Source: Pantoea alfalfae
GTDB lineage: Bacteria; Pseudomonadota; Gammaproteobacteria; Enterobacterales; Enterobacteriaceae
Assembly (NCBI RefSeq): GCF_019880205.1
Contig: NZ_CP082292.1
Coordinates: 2,852,001 to 2,916,000, forward strand
DNA: 64,000 nt
Reading direction: 5' to 3'
Shown here: piece after piece, positions 10,938 to 21,496 of the stretch
How positions within the stretch are numbered: the first letter of the stretch is position 1
Layout of the letters: the number at the start of each line of letters is the position of its first letter
Notes under the pieces: model-generated
What the model was told of the DNA's origin: nothing
What the model saw: only the letters and a program-made list of their open reading frames with translations
The model's database searches: none
Made by a program: the position numbers and the translations under genes

Positions 10938-12161
10938 TCAGACATCCAGCAGCAGACGCGCCGGATCTTCCAGCATCTCTTTCACTGCAACCAGATAACC
11001 CACTGATTCACGGCCATCGATCAGACGGTGGTCATAAGAGAGCGCCAGGTACATCATTGGCAGCACCACGACCTGACCATTGACCGCCATAGGGCGATCT
11101 TTGATAGCGTGCATGCCCAGGATGGCGCTCTGCGGTGGGTTGATGATTGGGGTGGACATCAGGGAACCAAAGACGCCGCCGTTGGTAATGGTGAAGTTAC
11201 CGCCGGTCAGATCGTCAACTGTCAGCTTGCCGTCACGGCCTTTCACTGCCAGCTCTTTGATTTTCTTCTCAATGTCCGCCATGCTCAGCGCATCAACGTC
11301 ACGCAGAACGGGGGTCACCAGACCGCGTGGCGTAGAGACCGCGATGCTGACGTCGAAGTAGTTGTGGTAAACCACATCTTCGCCATCGATGGACGCATTC
11401 ACTTCCGGATAGCGTTTCAGTGCTTCAACAACCGCTTTGATGTAGAAGGACATAAAGCCCAGACGTACACCGTGACGCTTCTCGAAGGCCTCACCATACT
11501 GCTTACGCAGATCCATGATGGGCTTCATGTTAATTTCATTGAAGGTCGTCAGCATCGCCGTGCTGTTTTTCGCTTCCAGCAGACGCTCGGCAACGCGCTT
11601 ACGCAGACGGGTCATCGGCACGCGTTTTTCGCTGCGATTCGCCACGGGTTGCTGCACGGCTGCAGTTTCTGCCGCTGGTGCGGCGGCTTTGGCAGCCTGC
11701 GGTTTGTTGGCCAGATGTTTTTCAACATCTTCACGGGTCAGACGACCACCCACACCGCTGCCTTTGATCTGTGAGGCATCAAGATTGTGCTCTGCAATCA
11801 GACGGCGGATAGCCGGGCTGAGCGCATCGTTGCTCTCTTCTTCCAGTGACGCAGTCTGACGCTGAGCCGGGGTAGACTCTTTGCTTTCAGACTTCGCGCT
11901 ACTCTCTTTACCGGCGCTGTTGCCCTCTTTCAGACGACCCAGGATCTGGCGGGAAGTGACGGTGGCGCCCTCTTCTTCCAGAACCGCTTCCAGGATACCG
12001 TCAGCAGAGGCTGGCACTTCCAGTACAACTTTGTCAGTTTCGATTTCGACCAGCACTTCATCGCGAGTGACTGCATCGCCTGGTTTTTTATGCCAGGTTG
12101 CCACAGAGGCATCGGCAACCGATTCAGGCAGGTCGGGAACGAGAATATCTACGCTACTCAT
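10938..12161 (-). CDS. sucB: Dihydrolipoyl succinyltransferase (E2 of 2-oxoglutarate dehydrogenase)
   Basis: SucB is the core of the 2-oxoglutarate dehydrogenase complex and transfers succinyl groups to CoA. An N-terminal lipoyl domain carries the lipoylated Lys44 in [11 protein letters not shown] peripheral-subunit-binding domain lies at about 110-150 ([16 protein letters not shown]). The catalytic domain ends with the active-site segment [10 protein letters not shown]. The protein has 407 residues against 405 in E. coli. The linkers are Ala/Pro/Ser-rich, as expected. Confidence 0.97.
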   Translation of the reverse strand: MSSVDILVPDLPESVADASVATWHKKPGDAVTRDEVLVEIETDKVVLEVPASADGILEAVLEEEGATVTSRQILGRLKEGNSAGKESSAKSESKESTPAQRQTASLEEESNDALSPAIRRLIAEHNLDASQIKGSGVGGRLTREDVEKHLANKPQAAKAAAPAAETAAVQQPVANRSEKRVPMTRLRKRVAERLLEAKNSTAMLTTFNEINMKPIMDLRKQYGEAFEKRHGVRLGFMSFYIKAVVEALKRYPEVNASIDGEDVVYHNYFDVSIAVSTPRGLVTPVLRDVDALSMADIEKKIKELAVKGRDGKLTVDDLTGGNFTITNGGVFGSLMSTPIINPPQSAILGMHAIKDRPMAVNGQVVVLPMMYLALSYDHRLIDGRESVGYLVAVKEMLEDPARLLLDV

Positions 12162-12176
12162 TATCTTTCCTTTTAA

Positions 12177-14984
12177 TTAATTAACGTTCAGCGCGTCATT
12201 AACCAGGTCTTGCTGCTGTTGTTGGTGTACGGACATGTAACCCACGGCCGGTGAGGCAGATGCCGGGCGGCCTGCATAACGTAAAGTGGCACCAAATGGC
12301 ACAACTTCACGGAAATGATGCTGGCTGCAATACCAGGCGCCCTGATTCAGTGGCTCTTCCTGACACCAGACAAAATCCTGCACGTGAGCATACGCTTTTA
12401 ATGCTTCCTGTACCGCGTGATGCGGGAACGGATAGAGCTGCTCGATGCGCACGATAGCCACATCGGTCTGCTCATTTTTACGACGCTGCTCCAGCAGGTC
12501 GTAATAGACTTTACCGGAGCACAGCACGACGCGTTTCACGCCCTGCGGATCCAGATCATCGACTTCGCCAATCGCCGGCTGGAAGCTGCCGTTAGCCAGT
12601 TCATCCAGCGTGGAGATGGCCAGCGGATGACGCAGCAGTGATTTCGGCGACATCACAATCAGCGGACGGCGCATACCGCGCAGCGCCTGACGACGCAGCA
12701 TGTGGTAAACCTGCGCAGGGGTAGACGGCACGCAGACCTGCATGTTCTGCTCAGCACAGAGTTGCAGATAACGTTCCAGGCGCGCAGAGGAGTGCTCTGG
12801 CCCCTGACCTTCATAACCGTGCGGCAGCAGCATAACCAGGCCACACATCCGGCCCCATTTCTGCTCACCGGAGCTGATGAACTGGTCGATAACAACCTGT
12901 GCGCCGTTGGCGAAGTCACCAAACTGCGCTTCCCAGATGGTCAGGATGCGCGGCTCTGCGGTGGCGTAACCATATTCAAAGGCCAGCACCGCTTCCTCTG
13001 ACAGCACGGAGTCCCAGACTTTGAACTGGCCCTGGCCGCTGTGCACATGATGCAGAGGGGTATAGGTTGAGCCGTTCGCCTGGTTATGGACTACCGCGTG
13101 ACGATGGAAGAAGGTTCCGCGACCGGTATCTTCACCCGACAGACGCACCGGAATGCCTTCATCAACCAGCGTGGCATAGGCCAGGTTTTCCGCGCCGCCC
13201 CAGTCAAAGGCTTTCTCGCCTTCAGCCATCAGGCGACGGTCGTTATAAATCTTGGCAACACGCGACTGCACTTCCACCTCTTCAGGCACCTGGCTGATAC
13301 GCAGCGCCAGTTCCTTCAGACGTTTCATGTCGACCTGAGCCGGGTAAGGTTCATCCCACTCATGATTCAGGTAAGGTGACCAGGTAAAGGAGTGCAGGCT
13401 CATCGGACGCCATTCCGGCACCACGCACTCGCCCGCATCCAGCGCATCACGATAAAGATTGACCATTTCGGTCGCATCTTCCTGCGTGGCGACGGCTTCA
13501 CCTTCCAGACGGTCGGCGTAGATTTTACGCGGCGTCGGGTGTTTTTTGATTTTCTGATACATCAGCGGCTGGGTCGCACTTGGCTCATCCGCCTCGTTGT
13601 GACCATGACGGCGATAGCAGACCAGATCGATAAACACATCACGCTTAAAGGTATTGCGATAGTCGAGCGCCAGACGGGTCACAAAGGCGACCGCTTCCGG
13701 ATCATCTGCGTTCACGTGGAAAATCGGTGCCAGCACCATTTTGCCGATGTCGGTGCAGTAAGGGGTCGAACGCGCATCTTTCGGGTTGGAGGTGGTGAAG
13801 CCAACCTGGTTGTTGATGACGATGCGAACGGTACCGCCCACTTCATAACCGCGTGCCTGTGACATGTTCAGGGTTTCCTGAACCACACCCTGGCCAATCA
13901 CCGCCGCGTCACCATGAATGGTGATCGGTAAGACTTTATTGCTGGCAGGCTCGTCCAGACGGTCCAGACGGGCACGCACAGAACCCATGACGACCGGGCT
14001 GACGATCTCCAGGTGTGACGGGTTAAACGCCAGCGCCAGGTGAACCAGACCGCCTTCGGTTTCCACATCAGAAGAGAAGCCCATGTGGTACTTCACGTCA
14101 CCGGTGCCCAGATGCTCTTTATGCTTACCGGCGAACTCGTCGAACAGATCCTGTGGCTTTTTACCCAGCACGTTGATCAGCACGTTGAGACGACCACGGT
14201 GCGCCATACCCAGCACGACTTCACGGGTACCGCTCTTACCGGCGTGACGGATCATTTCGCGCAGCATGGGCACCAGCGCATCGCCGCCTTCCAGCGAGAA
14301 GCGTTTGGCACCCGGGAATTTCGCCCCGAGATATTTTTCCAGCCCTTCTGCCGCGGTCAGCTCTTTCAGGAAACCTTTTTTCTCTTCGTTGCTGAACGCT
14401 GCACGGCCCGCTACAGACTCAAGACGCTGCTGGATCCAGCGTTTCTCATCCGTGTTGTTGATGTGCATATATTCCGCACCGATTGAGCCACAGTACGTCT
14501 GCGTCAGCGCGTCGAAGAGATCGGCCAGCTTCATGGTCTCTTTACCGATGGCAAAAGAGCCGACGTTAAAGCTTTCCTGAAAATCGGCCTCGGTCAGGTC
14601 ATGAAAAGCCGGATCAAGATCGGCCACCCGATCCTGTTTCCACAGGCCAAGCGGATCGAGATTCGCATGCTGGTGACCGCGAAAACGAAACGCGTTGATC
14701 AGCTGCAGCACTTTTACTTGCTTGGAGTTGGTTTCCGGATCGGAGACAGATGAGGTGTAACGAGATGCGTCTTTCGCCAGGCGACGGAAGTACTCACGTG
14801 TGGTGGAGTGAAACTGCTCAGGTTTCATTCCGGTGCCCGGTAACTGTTGGAACATCGAGCGCCACACTGCATCGACAGAGTCAGGATCGGTCAGGAAATC
14901 CTCATAGAGCTGCTCTATGTAAGACTGATTCGCGCCGGCCAGCCAGGAAGAGTCCAGCCAGGGCTTCATCGCGCTGTTCTGCAT
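12177..14984 (-). CDS. sucA: 2-Oxoglutarate dehydrogenase E1 component
   Basis: SucA is the thiamine-diphosphate decarboxylase of the 2-oxoglutarate dehydrogenase complex. The 935-residue protein (E. coli 933) starts MQNSAMKPWLDSSWLAGANQ. It has the substrate-site segment GMAHRGRLNVL, the ThDP motif starting GDAAVIGQG, and the C-terminal transketolase-like domain with LSGEDTGRGTFFHRHA. It follows sdhB after a 200-bp gap. In E. coli the suc genes are read both from the sdh promoter and from an internal one; I cannot tell here whether an internal promoter exists. Confidence 0.97.
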   Translation of the reverse strand: MQNSAMKPWLDSSWLAGANQSYIEQLYEDFLTDPDSVDAVWRSMFQQLPGTGMKPEQFHSTTREYFRRLAKDASRYTSSVSDPETNSKQVKVLQLINAFRFRGHQHANLDPLGLWKQDRVADLDPAFHDLTEADFQESFNVGSFAIGKETMKLADLFDALTQTYCGSIGAEYMHINNTDEKRWIQQRLESVAGRAAFSNEEKKGFLKELTAAEGLEKYLGAKFPGAKRFSLEGGDALVPMLREMIRHAGKSGTREVVLGMAHRGRLNVLINVLGKKPQDLFDEFAGKHKEHLGTGDVKYHMGFSSDVETEGGLVHLALAFNPSHLEIVSPVVMGSVRARLDRLDEPASNKVLPITIHGDAAVIGQGVVQETLNMSQARGYEVGGTVRIVINNQVGFTTSNPKDARSTPYCTDIGKMVLAPIFHVNADDPEAVAFVTRLALDYRNTFKRDVFIDLVCYRRHGHNEADEPSATQPLMYQKIKKHPTPRKIYADRLEGEAVATQEDATEMVNLYRDALDAGECVVPEWRPMSLHSFTWSPYLNHEWDEPYPAQVDMKRLKELALRISQVPEEVEVQSRVAKIYNDRRLMAEGEKAFDWGGAENLAYATLVDEGIPVRLSGEDTGRGTFFHRHAVVHNQANGSTYTPLHHVHSGQGQFKVWDSVLSEEAVLAFEYGYATAEPRILTIWEAQFGDFANGAQVVIDQFISSGEQKWGRMCGLVMLLPHGYEGQGPEHSSARLERYLQLCAEQNMQVCVPSTPAQVYHMLRRQALRGMRRPLIVMSPKSLLRHPLAISTLDELANGSFQPAIGEVDDLDPQGVKRVVLCSGKVYYDLLEQRRKNEQTDVAIVRIEQLYPFPHHAVQEALKAYAHVQDFVWCQEEPLNQGAWYCSQHHFREVVPFGATLRYAGRPASASPAVGYMSVHQQQQQDLVNDALNVN

Positions 14985-15153
14985 TGTGATCCCTTAAGCA
15001 TTGCTATGCTTTTTTGAGGTTTCATTTGTTGCCGCTTTCGCGGTTTGCCGTAGTGAGTTCAGCGATACGAGCACTCTGCGCAGCGCGCGTGGCCCGTAAG
15101 GGAACCTTTGTAAACGTGGTCATCACCGCGCTTACAGAGGCTTCCGTAAAACA

Positions 15154-15174
15154 CCGGGAACCTGAGGTTCCCGG
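15154..15174. repeat. Perfect hairpin in the sdhB-sucA gap
   Basis: CCGGGAACC and GGTTCCCGG flank a 3-nt loop just after the sdhB stop, giving a 9-bp perfect stem without a T run. It sits at the start of the 200-bp sdhB-sucA gap (14985-15184), where I see no gene. It may protect or mark a processing point of the long sdh-suc mRNA. Confidence 0.6.
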
Positions 15175-15184
15175 CGAAGACTGC

Positions 15185-15901
15185 TTATGCGCCGCGCTGC
15201 AGCAGCATCGACTTGATATGGCCGATGGCGCGCGTCGGGTTCAGTCCTTTCGGACAGACGCTCACACAGTTCATGATACTGTGACAGCGGAATACGCTGA
15301 AAGCATCATTCAGATTGTCGAGACGCGCATCCGTTTCGGTGTCGCGGCTGTCAATCAGGAAACGGTATGCCGCCAGCAGGCCGGCAGGACCGATGAACTT
15401 CTCAGGGTTCCACCAGAATGATGGGCATGAGGTTGAGCAGCAGGCACAGAGAATACACTCGTACAGGCCATCCAGGTGTTCACGTTCTTCCGGCATCTGC
15501 AGATGTTCACGTGCTGGCGGATTTTCCCCATTATTCAACAGGAAAGGCTTAATTTTCTCATACTGAGCATAAAACTGGCTCATGTCTACGACCAGGTCAC
15601 GCACAACCGGTAAACCTGGCAATGGACGGATAACAATTTTCTGTTTGCCGTTGCCCAGTGCCGAGACCGGCGTAATGCAGGCCAGTCCGTTTTTACCGTT
15701 CATGTTGAGGCCATCCGAGCCGCAGACGCCTTCACGACACGAGCGACGAAACGCCAGCGTCGGATCTTTCTCTTTCAGGCGAATCAGCGCGTCCAGCAGC
15801 ATCATGTCGCGACCATCTTCCGACTCCAGGGTGTAATCCTGCATGCGCGGCCTGTCATCGACGTCCGGATTGTAGCGATAAATTGAAAACTCGAGTCTCA
15901 T
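15185..15901 (-). CDS. sdhB: Succinate dehydrogenase iron-sulfur subunit
   Basis: SdhB passes electrons from FAD to quinone through three iron-sulfur clusters. All cluster motifs are visible in the 238-residue protein: CREGVCGSDG with a later Cys for [2Fe-2S] (about 55-75), CILCACCSTSCP for [4Fe-4S] (about 149-160), and CHSIMNCVSVCPKGLNP for [3Fe-4S] (about 206-222). The length is identical to E. coli. It lies 14 bp downstream of sdhA. Confidence 0.98.
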   Translation of the reverse strand: MRLEFSIYRYNPDVDDRPRMQDYTLESEDGRDMMLLDALIRLKEKDPTLAFRRSCREGVCGSDGLNMNGKNGLACITPVSALGNGKQKIVIRPLPGLPVVRDLVVDMSQFYAQYEKIKPFLLNNGENPPAREHLQMPEEREHLDGLYECILCACCSTSCPSFWWNPEKFIGPAGLLAAYRFLIDSRDTETDARLDNLNDAFSVFRCHSIMNCVSVCPKGLNPTRAIGHIKSMLLQRGA

Positions 15902-15915
15902 GATCGTCTCCGAAA

Positions 15916-17682
15916 TTAGTAGGTACGCACTTTCGGCGGGAACGCCGCGCGCAGTTTCGGCTGCATGTTCACCTCACGGCGCGTCATGCTTTCGGTTTCC
16001 GGGACATAAAGACTGTGGCACAGCCAGTTTTCATCATCACGATCCGGGAAGTCGAAGCGACTGTGCGCACCGCGGCTCTCGGTGCGGTAGTTAGCCGCGA
16101 CCGCCGTGGCAAAGGCCGTTTCCATCAGGTTATCCAGTTCCAGACACTCAATACGCTGGGTGTTGAAATCCGGTGAGCGGTCATCCAGACGCGCTGATTT
16201 CAGACGCTGGCGAATCTCTTTCAGCTCTTCCAGACCCTGCGCCATCGCGTCGCCTTCGCGGAATACAGAGAAGTTATTCTGCATGCAGCGTTGCAGCGCT
16301 TTACGAATCTCAACCGGGTCTTCACCCGTGGTATTGTTTTCCCAGCGGTTGAAGCGCGCCATCGCAACGGCAATCTCATCTTCCGTAGCGTCACGCAGTT
16401 CGCCCTGCTCCTGAATACTCTCCAGCAGATGCAGACCCGCTGCGCGGCCAAAGACCACCAGGTCGAGCAGTGAGTTACCGCCCAGACGGTTGGCACCGTG
16501 TACCGATACGCAGGCAATTTCGCCGACAGCGAACAGGCCAGGAATTACCACATCTTCACCCTGCTCATTCACACGCAGTGCCTGACCGGTCACTTTAGTC
16601 GGAATACCGCCCATCATGTAGTGGCAGGTCGGAATGACCGGGATAGGTTCTTTGACTGGATCGGCGTGAGCAAAGGTGCGTGACAGCTCGAGGATGCCAG
16701 GCAGACGTGACTCAAGCACCTCTTTACCCAGGTGATCGAGTTTCAGTTTGATGTGCGGGCCCCACGGACCGTCACAGCCGCGACCTTCACGGATTTCAAT
16801 CATCATTGAGCGCGCAACCACGTCGCGGCCCGCCAGATCTTTAGCGTTTGGCGCATAACGCTCCATGAAGCGTTCGCCATGTTTGTTCAGCAGATAACCG
16901 CCTTCACCACGGCAGCCCTCGGTGACCAGCACGCCCGCACCAGCAATACCGGTTGGGTGGAACTGCCACATCTCCATATCCTGCACCGGCACGCCCGCAC
17001 GCAGTGCCATACCCACGCCGTCGCCGGTGTTGATGTGTGCATTGGTGGTGGACTGATAGATACGGCCCGCGCCGCCGGTGGCCAGAATGGTCGCTTTTGC
17101 TTTGAAATAGACGGTTTCGCCGGTTTCGATGCAGATAGCGGTACAACCCACCACTGCGCCCTCGGCGTTTTTCACCAGATCCAGTGCATACCACTCAGAG
17201 AAGATGGTGGTTTTGTTTTTCAGGTTCTGCTGGTAAAGAGTATGCAACAGGGCGTGGCCGGTACGGTCAGCTGCTGCAGCGGTACGTGCCGCCTGCTCGC
17301 CGCCGAAGTTCTTCGACTGACCACCAAACGGACGCTGATAGACACGACCATCTTCCAGACGCGAGAACGGCAGGCCCATGTGTTCCAGTTCCAGAATTGC
17401 TTCCGGGCCGGTTTTACACATATATTCAATCGCGTCCTGGTCACCGATGTAGTCGGAACCTTTGACGGTGTCGTACATATGCCATTCCCAGTTATCTTCA
17501 TGGGTATTACCCAGCGCAACGGTAATACCGCCCTGCGCAGATACAGTGTGGGAACGGGTCGGGAAAACTTTAGATAACAGGGCACAGCTCTGACCGGCCT
17601 GGGAGATTTGCAGTGCGGCCCGCATACCTGCGCCACCTGCGCCGATCACCACGGCATCAAACTCTCTGATTGGCAAACTCAT
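15916..17682 (-). CDS. sdhA: Succinate dehydrogenase flavoprotein subunit
   Basis: SdhA oxidises succinate to fumarate using covalently bound FAD. The dinucleotide motif [10 protein letters not shown] lies at 14-23 and the flavinylated His45 sits in [11 protein letters not shown]. The catalytic region [20 protein letters not shown] and the capping-domain motif [12 protein letters not shown] are intact. It has 588 residues, as in E. coli. It starts directly after the sdhD stop with no gap. Confidence 0.98.
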   Translation of the reverse strand: MSLPIREFDAVVIGAGGAGMRAALQISQAGQSCALLSKVFPTRSHTVSAQGGITVALGNTHEDNWEWHMYDTVKGSDYIGDQDAIEYMCKTGPEAILELEHMGLPFSRLEDGRVYQRPFGGQSKNFGGEQAARTAAAADRTGHALLHTLYQQNLKNKTTIFSEWYALDLVKNAEGAVVGCTAICIETGETVYFKAKATILATGGAGRIYQSTTNAHINTGDGVGMALRAGVPVQDMEMWQFHPTGIAGAGVLVTEGCRGEGGYLLNKHGERFMERYAPNAKDLAGRDVVARSMMIEIREGRGCDGPWGPHIKLKLDHLGKEVLESRLPGILELSRTFAHADPVKEPIPVIPTCHYMMGGIPTKVTGQALRVNEQGEDVVIPGLFAVGEIACVSVHGANRLGGNSLLDLVVFGRAAGLHLLESIQEQGELRDATEDEIAVAMARFNRWENNTTGEDPVEIRKALQRCMQNNFSVFREGDAMAQGLEELKEIRQRLKSARLDDRSPDFNTQRIECLELDNLMETAFATAVAANYRTESRGAHSRFDFPDRDDENWLCHSLYVPETESMTRREVNMQPKLRAAFPPKVRTY

Positions 17683-18030
17683 TTACACACCCCACACCAC
17701 AACAAATCCATAAATCGCATACCACAGCAGCGCCACGACAATCACAAACTGCAACAACAAGCGCGTTGGCAGTGATTTGACGTAGTCTGTTAACACCTGC
17801 CACATGCCGATCCAGCCATGAATCAGAATGGAGAACAGCGTCAGCAGCGTGAACACTTTAGTGAATGCGGAAGCGAAGAAGCCACGCCACAGGTCATAAG
17901 TCAGCGTGTCTGTCATCACAACGAAACCGAGGATGTAGACGATGTAGAGCGTAATGAGAATTGCAGTTGCCCGCAGCAGCAGCCAGTCCTGAATGCCGTT
18001 GCGACCCAATGCGGATGCATTGCTTACCAT
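17683..18030 (-). CDS. sdhD: Succinate dehydrogenase membrane anchor SdhD
   Basis: SdhD is one of the two membrane anchors that hold haem b556 and the ubiquinone site. The 115-residue protein has three membrane helices (about 16-38, 58-80 and 90-112) and starts [24 protein letters not shown] (shown in part). The length matches E. coli. It overlaps the end of sdhC by 7 nt and abuts sdhA. Confidence 0.96.
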   Translation of the reverse strand: MVSNASALGRNGIQDWLLLRATAILITLYIVYILGFVVMTDTLTYDLWRGFFASAFTKVFTLLTLFSILIHGWIGMWQVLTDYVKSLPTRLLLQFVIVVALLWYAIYGFVVVWGV

Positions 18031-18413
18031 ACGAGGACTCCCGCCAGAATTGCCAGCACGACAGTGATCACAAAAGTCATATGAGCAGAACGCTTACCAA
18101 CCTGCAGCGTTTCAGCCAGATAACCAAAATCCATCAACATATGACGAATCCCGCTCACCGCGTGATAGGCCAGCGCGGTTAAGATGCCCCACATGATGAA
18201 CTTCGCGAAGAAGCCATCCATGATGGATGCAGCGTGCTGGAAACCTTCAGGAGAAGAGAGAGAGAGACCGAGCAGCCACAGCAGGATGCCAATGGCAACC
18301 AGAGTGATTACGCCGGAGACGCGGTGAAGAATGGACGATATTGCAGTAACGGGAAACCGGATCGTCGAGAGATCCAAGTTGACAGGTCTTTGTTTTTTCA
18401 CGGTTTTGCCCAC
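18024..18413 (-). CDS. sdhC: Succinate dehydrogenase cytochrome b556 subunit SdhC
   Basis: SdhC is the second membrane anchor of succinate dehydrogenase, with three helices and the haem-ligand segment LHRVSGV. I start it at GTG 18413, giving (M)[19 protein letters not shown] and 129 residues, the E. coli length. The frame is open back to a GTG at 18464, but that adds an unconserved 17 residues. The start is not fully settled: the only strong ribosome site (GGAGG at about 18440-18436) is some 22 nt upstream of this GTG, and only a weak AAGAG lies close to it. Confidence 0.9.
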   Translation of the reverse strand: MGKTVKKQRPVNLDLSTIRFPVTAISSILHRVSGVITLVAIGILLWLLGLSLSSPEGFQHAASIMDGFFAKFIMWGILTALAYHAVSGIRHMLMDFGYLAETLQVGKRSAHMTFVITVVLAILAGVLVW

Positions 18414-19045
18414 ACAGCTCTTTTTTATTTTGCTTCCTCCGGACCTGAGGCGGAGTCTAATCACAACGTGTGGCAGACTTAACCGTCACCAAACAAGCAA
18501 CATCCAGTGTTAATTGACGCGGTAGTAAACGCTGGGTGGCTCCTGGTGTCAGGGTGTTCCGGAGACCTGCCAGGAGTATAGGAGGATCACATTCTGATTA
18601 CAATTCCCCTACAAACTCTTTGGTATATTTTAGGTGGAACAGTGATCCTACTCACGATTTTCACAATTGATACAATTTTAATTATCTGATTTGACAATAG
18701 TTCAACAATTCAGTTACAAACTAAGCCTGTAAATTCCTATGATGCACAAAAGTTATGGGGATACACTTTCCCCTAAGCGCAAGTTATGTAACATTGCGAT
18801 AATGAGCATTAAAAAGCATCAGGTTATTGGTTACCAAGAAGTTATATCCTGACCGGATCTTTAACAACCGCGATATGCAGCATGTCCATGGCTCACCGGT
18901 TCCCGCTGGGAACGCGTCGCTCACTCTGTACCCTGCACCCGCTTTATCCCCGCAGAGTGATACTGTGTAGTTTTGCCAACCGCAACATGAACGCGTTTCA
19001 GGTGTCTAAAGATCCTTACCTACATAAGGCGCTATGGAGACGAAA
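18414..19045. promoter_or_regulatory. Divergent sdhC-gltA control region
   Basis: This 632-bp gap between divergent TCA genes holds the sdh leader and promoter on the minus side and the gltA promoter and leader on the plus side. On the plus strand TTGACA at about 18681-18686 is followed 17 bp later by the weak -10 TTACAA. The DNA from 18590 to 18860 is markedly AT-rich. The stretch from 18860 to 19020 is GC-richer and looks like a long gltA leader. I see no ORF with a credible start. In E. coli this interval is a target of ArcA and CRP; no perfect CRP palindrome was found here. Confidence 0.45.
18575..18603 (-). promoter_or_regulatory. Candidate sdhC promoter
   Basis: On the minus strand TTGTAA (18603-18598) and TATACT (18580-18575) are separated by exactly 17 bp. 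This predicts a start near 18568 and a leader of about 155 nt in front of sdhC. The leader is where small RNAs such as Spot 42 and RyhB act in E. coli; I did not verify pairing here. Confidence 0.55.
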
Positions 19046-20329
19046 ATGACAGATAAAAAAGTAACGCTAACCCTGCAAGATGGAACATCTATTGAACTGG
19101 ACGTGCTTAAAGGCACGCTGGGTCAGGATGTGGTTGATGTCCGCGCTCTGGGTTCAAGTGGCCTGTTCACCTTCGATCCCGGTTTTACGTCTACAGCGTC
19201 CTGTGAATCTGCTATCACTTTTATCGATGGTGATGAAGGTATCCTGCTGCACCGTGGTTTCCCGATTTCTCAGCTGGCGACCCACTCTAACTACCTGGAA
19301 GTCTGCTACATCCTGCTGAATGGCGAAGCGCCGGACCAGAAACAGTTTGATGAGTTCCGAACCACGGTTACCCGCCACACCATGATTCATGAGCAGATTA
19401 CCCGTCTGTTCCACGGCTTCCGTCGTGACTCGCATCCTATGGCGGTAATGTGCGGCGTGACCGGCGCACTGGCTGCGTTTTACCACGATTCACTGGATGT
19501 AAACATTGAGCGCCACCGCGAAATCGCGGCATTCCGTCTGCTCTCTAAGATGCCGACCATGGCAGCGATGTGTTACAAATATTCAATCGGCCAGCCGTTT
19601 GTCTATCCACGCAATGACCTCTCTTACGCCGGTAACTTCCTGCATATGATGTTTGCTACGCCGTGCGAAGAGTACAAAGTGAATCCGGTGCTGGAACGCG
19701 CTATGGACCGTATCCTGATTCTGCATGCTGACCATGAGCAGAACGCTTCAACCTCTACCGTACGTACCGCCGGTTCAAGCGGCGCGAATCCGTTTGCCTG
19801 TATCGCCGCCGGGATCGCCTCCCTGTGGGGACCGGCGCACGGCGGTGCCAACGAAGCGACTCTGCGTATGCTGGAAGAGATCAGCACCGTTGAGCACATC
19901 CCGGAATTTGTTAAACGCGCTAAAGACAAGAATGATTCATTCCGTCTGATGGGCTTTGGTCACCGCGTTTACAAAAATTACGATCCACGCGCGACCGTGA
20001 TGCGCGATACCTGCCATGAGGTTCTGAATGAACTGGGTATGAAGGATGATCTGCTGGAAGTGGCGATGGAGCTGGAACACATTGCGCTGAACGACCCGTA
20101 CTTCATCGAGCGTAAACTTTATCCAAACGTGGATTTCTACTCCGGTATCATTCTGAAAGCGATGGGTATTCCGTCGTCCATGTTTACGGTGATCTTCGCG
20201 ATGGCCCGTACGGTTGGCTGGATTGCCCACTGGAAAGAGATGCACGACGAAGGCATGAAGATTGCCCGTCCACGTCAGCTCTACACCGGTTATACCGAGC
20301 GCGAATTCAGCTCACAGCTGAAAAAGTAA
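19046..20329 (+). CDS. gltA: Citrate synthase, type II
   Basis: GltA condenses acetyl-CoA and oxaloacetate to citrate. I chose ATG 19046, preceded by GGAG with good spacing. It gives 427 residues, exactly as in E. coli, and a product starting [20 protein letters not shown]. An upstream in-frame ATG at 19034 would add four residues. The family signature [14 protein letters not shown], the catalytic region [11 protein letters not shown] and [10 protein letters not shown] are all present. It is the hexameric, NADH-inhibited Gram-negative type, judged from similarity to E. coli. Confidence 0.97.
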   Translation: MTDKKVTLTLQDGTSIELDVLKGTLGQDVVDVRALGSSGLFTFDPGFTSTASCESAITFIDGDEGILLHRGFPISQLATHSNYLEVCYILLNGEAPDQKQFDEFRTTVTRHTMIHEQITRLFHGFRRDSHPMAVMCGVTGALAAFYHDSLDVNIERHREIAAFRLLSKMPTMAAMCYKYSIGQPFVYPRNDLSYAGNFLHMMFATPCEEYKVNPVLERAMDRILILHADHEQNASTSTVRTAGSSGANPFACIAAGIASLWGPAHGGANEATLRMLEEISTVEHIPEFVKRAKDKNDSFRLMGFGHRVYKNYDPRATVMRDTCHEVLNELGMKDDLLEVAMELEHIALNDPYFIERKLYPNVDFYSGIILKAMGIPSSMFTVIFAMARTVGWIAHWKEMHDEGMKIARPRQLYTGYTEREFSSQLKK

Positions 20330-20342
20330 GGCTCAGTGGATA

Positions 20343-20360
20343 GCGGAGAGGGATCTCCGC
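20343..20360 (+). terminator. Hairpin after gltA, weak terminator
   Basis: GCGGAGA and TCTCCGC flank a 4-nt loop 13 bp after the gltA stop. No proper T run follows, so termination here is uncertain. The repeat element just downstream carries a more terminator-like hairpin. Confidence 0.45.
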
Positions 20361-20381
20361 CTGATGTTGCTTTAAAGCCGG

Positions 20382-20649
20382 GGCGGTTGGCTGTGATACC
20401 GCGCCTGCGTAGAGAACCTGGTCAGATCGGAAAGACGCAAAAGCCGTCATCCATGACACGCTCGGCCCGCGCGATTACGCACCTCATCCCTGAGGTGCGC
20501 CCGTAGCCGGGCCAACGCATTGCGTTGTTCAAAAACGCTCCCGACGTTTTTATCCGGGCGGCGGGACGCTTTCCTCCTCTGACCGTATTCCCTGCGCGTC
20601 AGACTTCTTCGTAGCGGCTGGACTCTCCCGGATTCGGGTTTGTCAGCTG
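20382..20649. repeat. Structured intergenic repeat, copy A
   Basis: About 268 bp between the convergent genes gltA and nei, closely similar to 30899-31163 in the same orientation. Shared blocks include GGTCAGATCGGAAAGACGC, GATTACGCACCTCATCC, AAAAACGCTCCC and GACGCTTTCCTC. The element contains an outer stem GCTCGGC/GCCGGGC around a hairpin GCACCTCA/TGAGGTGC, a small palindrome AACGCATTGCGTT, and a hairpin AAAAACG/CGTTTTT that resembles a bidirectional terminator. It encodes no protein I can support. It does not look like ERIC or REP, and I know no name for it. Confidence 0.8.
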
Positions 20650-20696
20650 TTTGCAGTAAGAACCTTTTCCTGTTTTGTTCCCCAATGCGGCCGCCT

Positions 20697-21485
20697 CTAT
20701 CTCTGGCAACCCGGACACCAGTAAAAAGGCCGTGATGAAAGCGTGCCCTTCTCGATCACTGTGCCACAGCGCCGGCATTTTTTGCCCTGCCGATGAAAAA
20801 CCTCAAACTGAAACGCTGCTTCCTCATGATATTTCTTCATGGTTCCACGCATCCGATAGGCATGACGCGGCACCGACAGCAGCGCCTCGCTGAAAGCAGT
20901 CAGCTGATCTTCAGTGAGATCCTGCGCCCGATGATTGGGCAGCAGCTGCGCCAGCCAGAGAATCTCGGCGCGCAGGTAGTTTCCCAGCCCGGCCAGAAAA
21001 GCCTGATCCAGCAGCAGACCACTGAACTGCCGCCGCCGGAAACGGGGTGACAGCAGCCGCTCTTTCACTTCTTCCACGCTAAGCTGGCTGTTCAGCACAT
21101 CCGGTCCGATGCGGGTCAGAAACGGATGCGCCGCCAGCGTATCTGCGTTGAGCAGTTCAATATCGGAGGCACTATAAAGCAGAATCGCTTTGCTCGCCGT
21201 CGCCAGCCGCACCCGCAACTGGCGTGTGGTATTCAGTTCAGTATCGGGTTTCACGATGCGCCAGACACCATAAAGCTGGTTATGACTGTAAAGCGTCAGG
21301 CCATTGCTGAAATGTGTCAGCAGCGCTTTTCCCCGCGTCTCAATCGCCTGCACCTGCTCACCAATCAGCGAGGGTTCGTAAGTTTTAAGCTGAGGAAACG
21401 CAAACCACGCTTCGGTTAACGGCTGACCCACGATGGCAGTTTCAAGCTTATCCGCCACGCGGCGAATTTCCGGTCCTTCAGGCAT
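20697..21485 (-). CDS. nei: Endonuclease VIII
   Basis: Nei is a DNA glycosylase/AP lyase that removes oxidised pyrimidines. The N terminus MPEGPEIRR supplies the catalytic Pro2 and Glu3. The C terminus has the zinc finger C-x2-C ([13 protein letters not shown]) ... C-x2-C (YWCPGC). It has 262 residues against 263 in E. coli. It is the last gene of the pxp operon, 11 bp after pcp, so it is probably co-transcribed with pyroglutamate genes to which it has no known functional link. Confidence 0.96.
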   Translation of the reverse strand: MPEGPEIRRVADKLETAIVGQPLTEAWFAFPQLKTYEPSLIGEQVQAIETRGKALLTHFSNGLTLYSHNQLYGVWRIVKPDTELNTTRQLRVRLATASKAILLYSASDIELLNADTLAAHPFLTRIGPDVLNSQLSVEEVKERLLSPRFRRRQFSGLLLDQAFLAGLGNYLRAEILWLAQLLPNHRAQDLTEDQLTAFSEALLSVPRHAYRMRGTMKKYHEEAAFQFEVFHRQGKKCRRCGTVIEKGTLSSRPFYWCPGCQR

Positions 21486-21496
21486 CGTTCTTCCTC

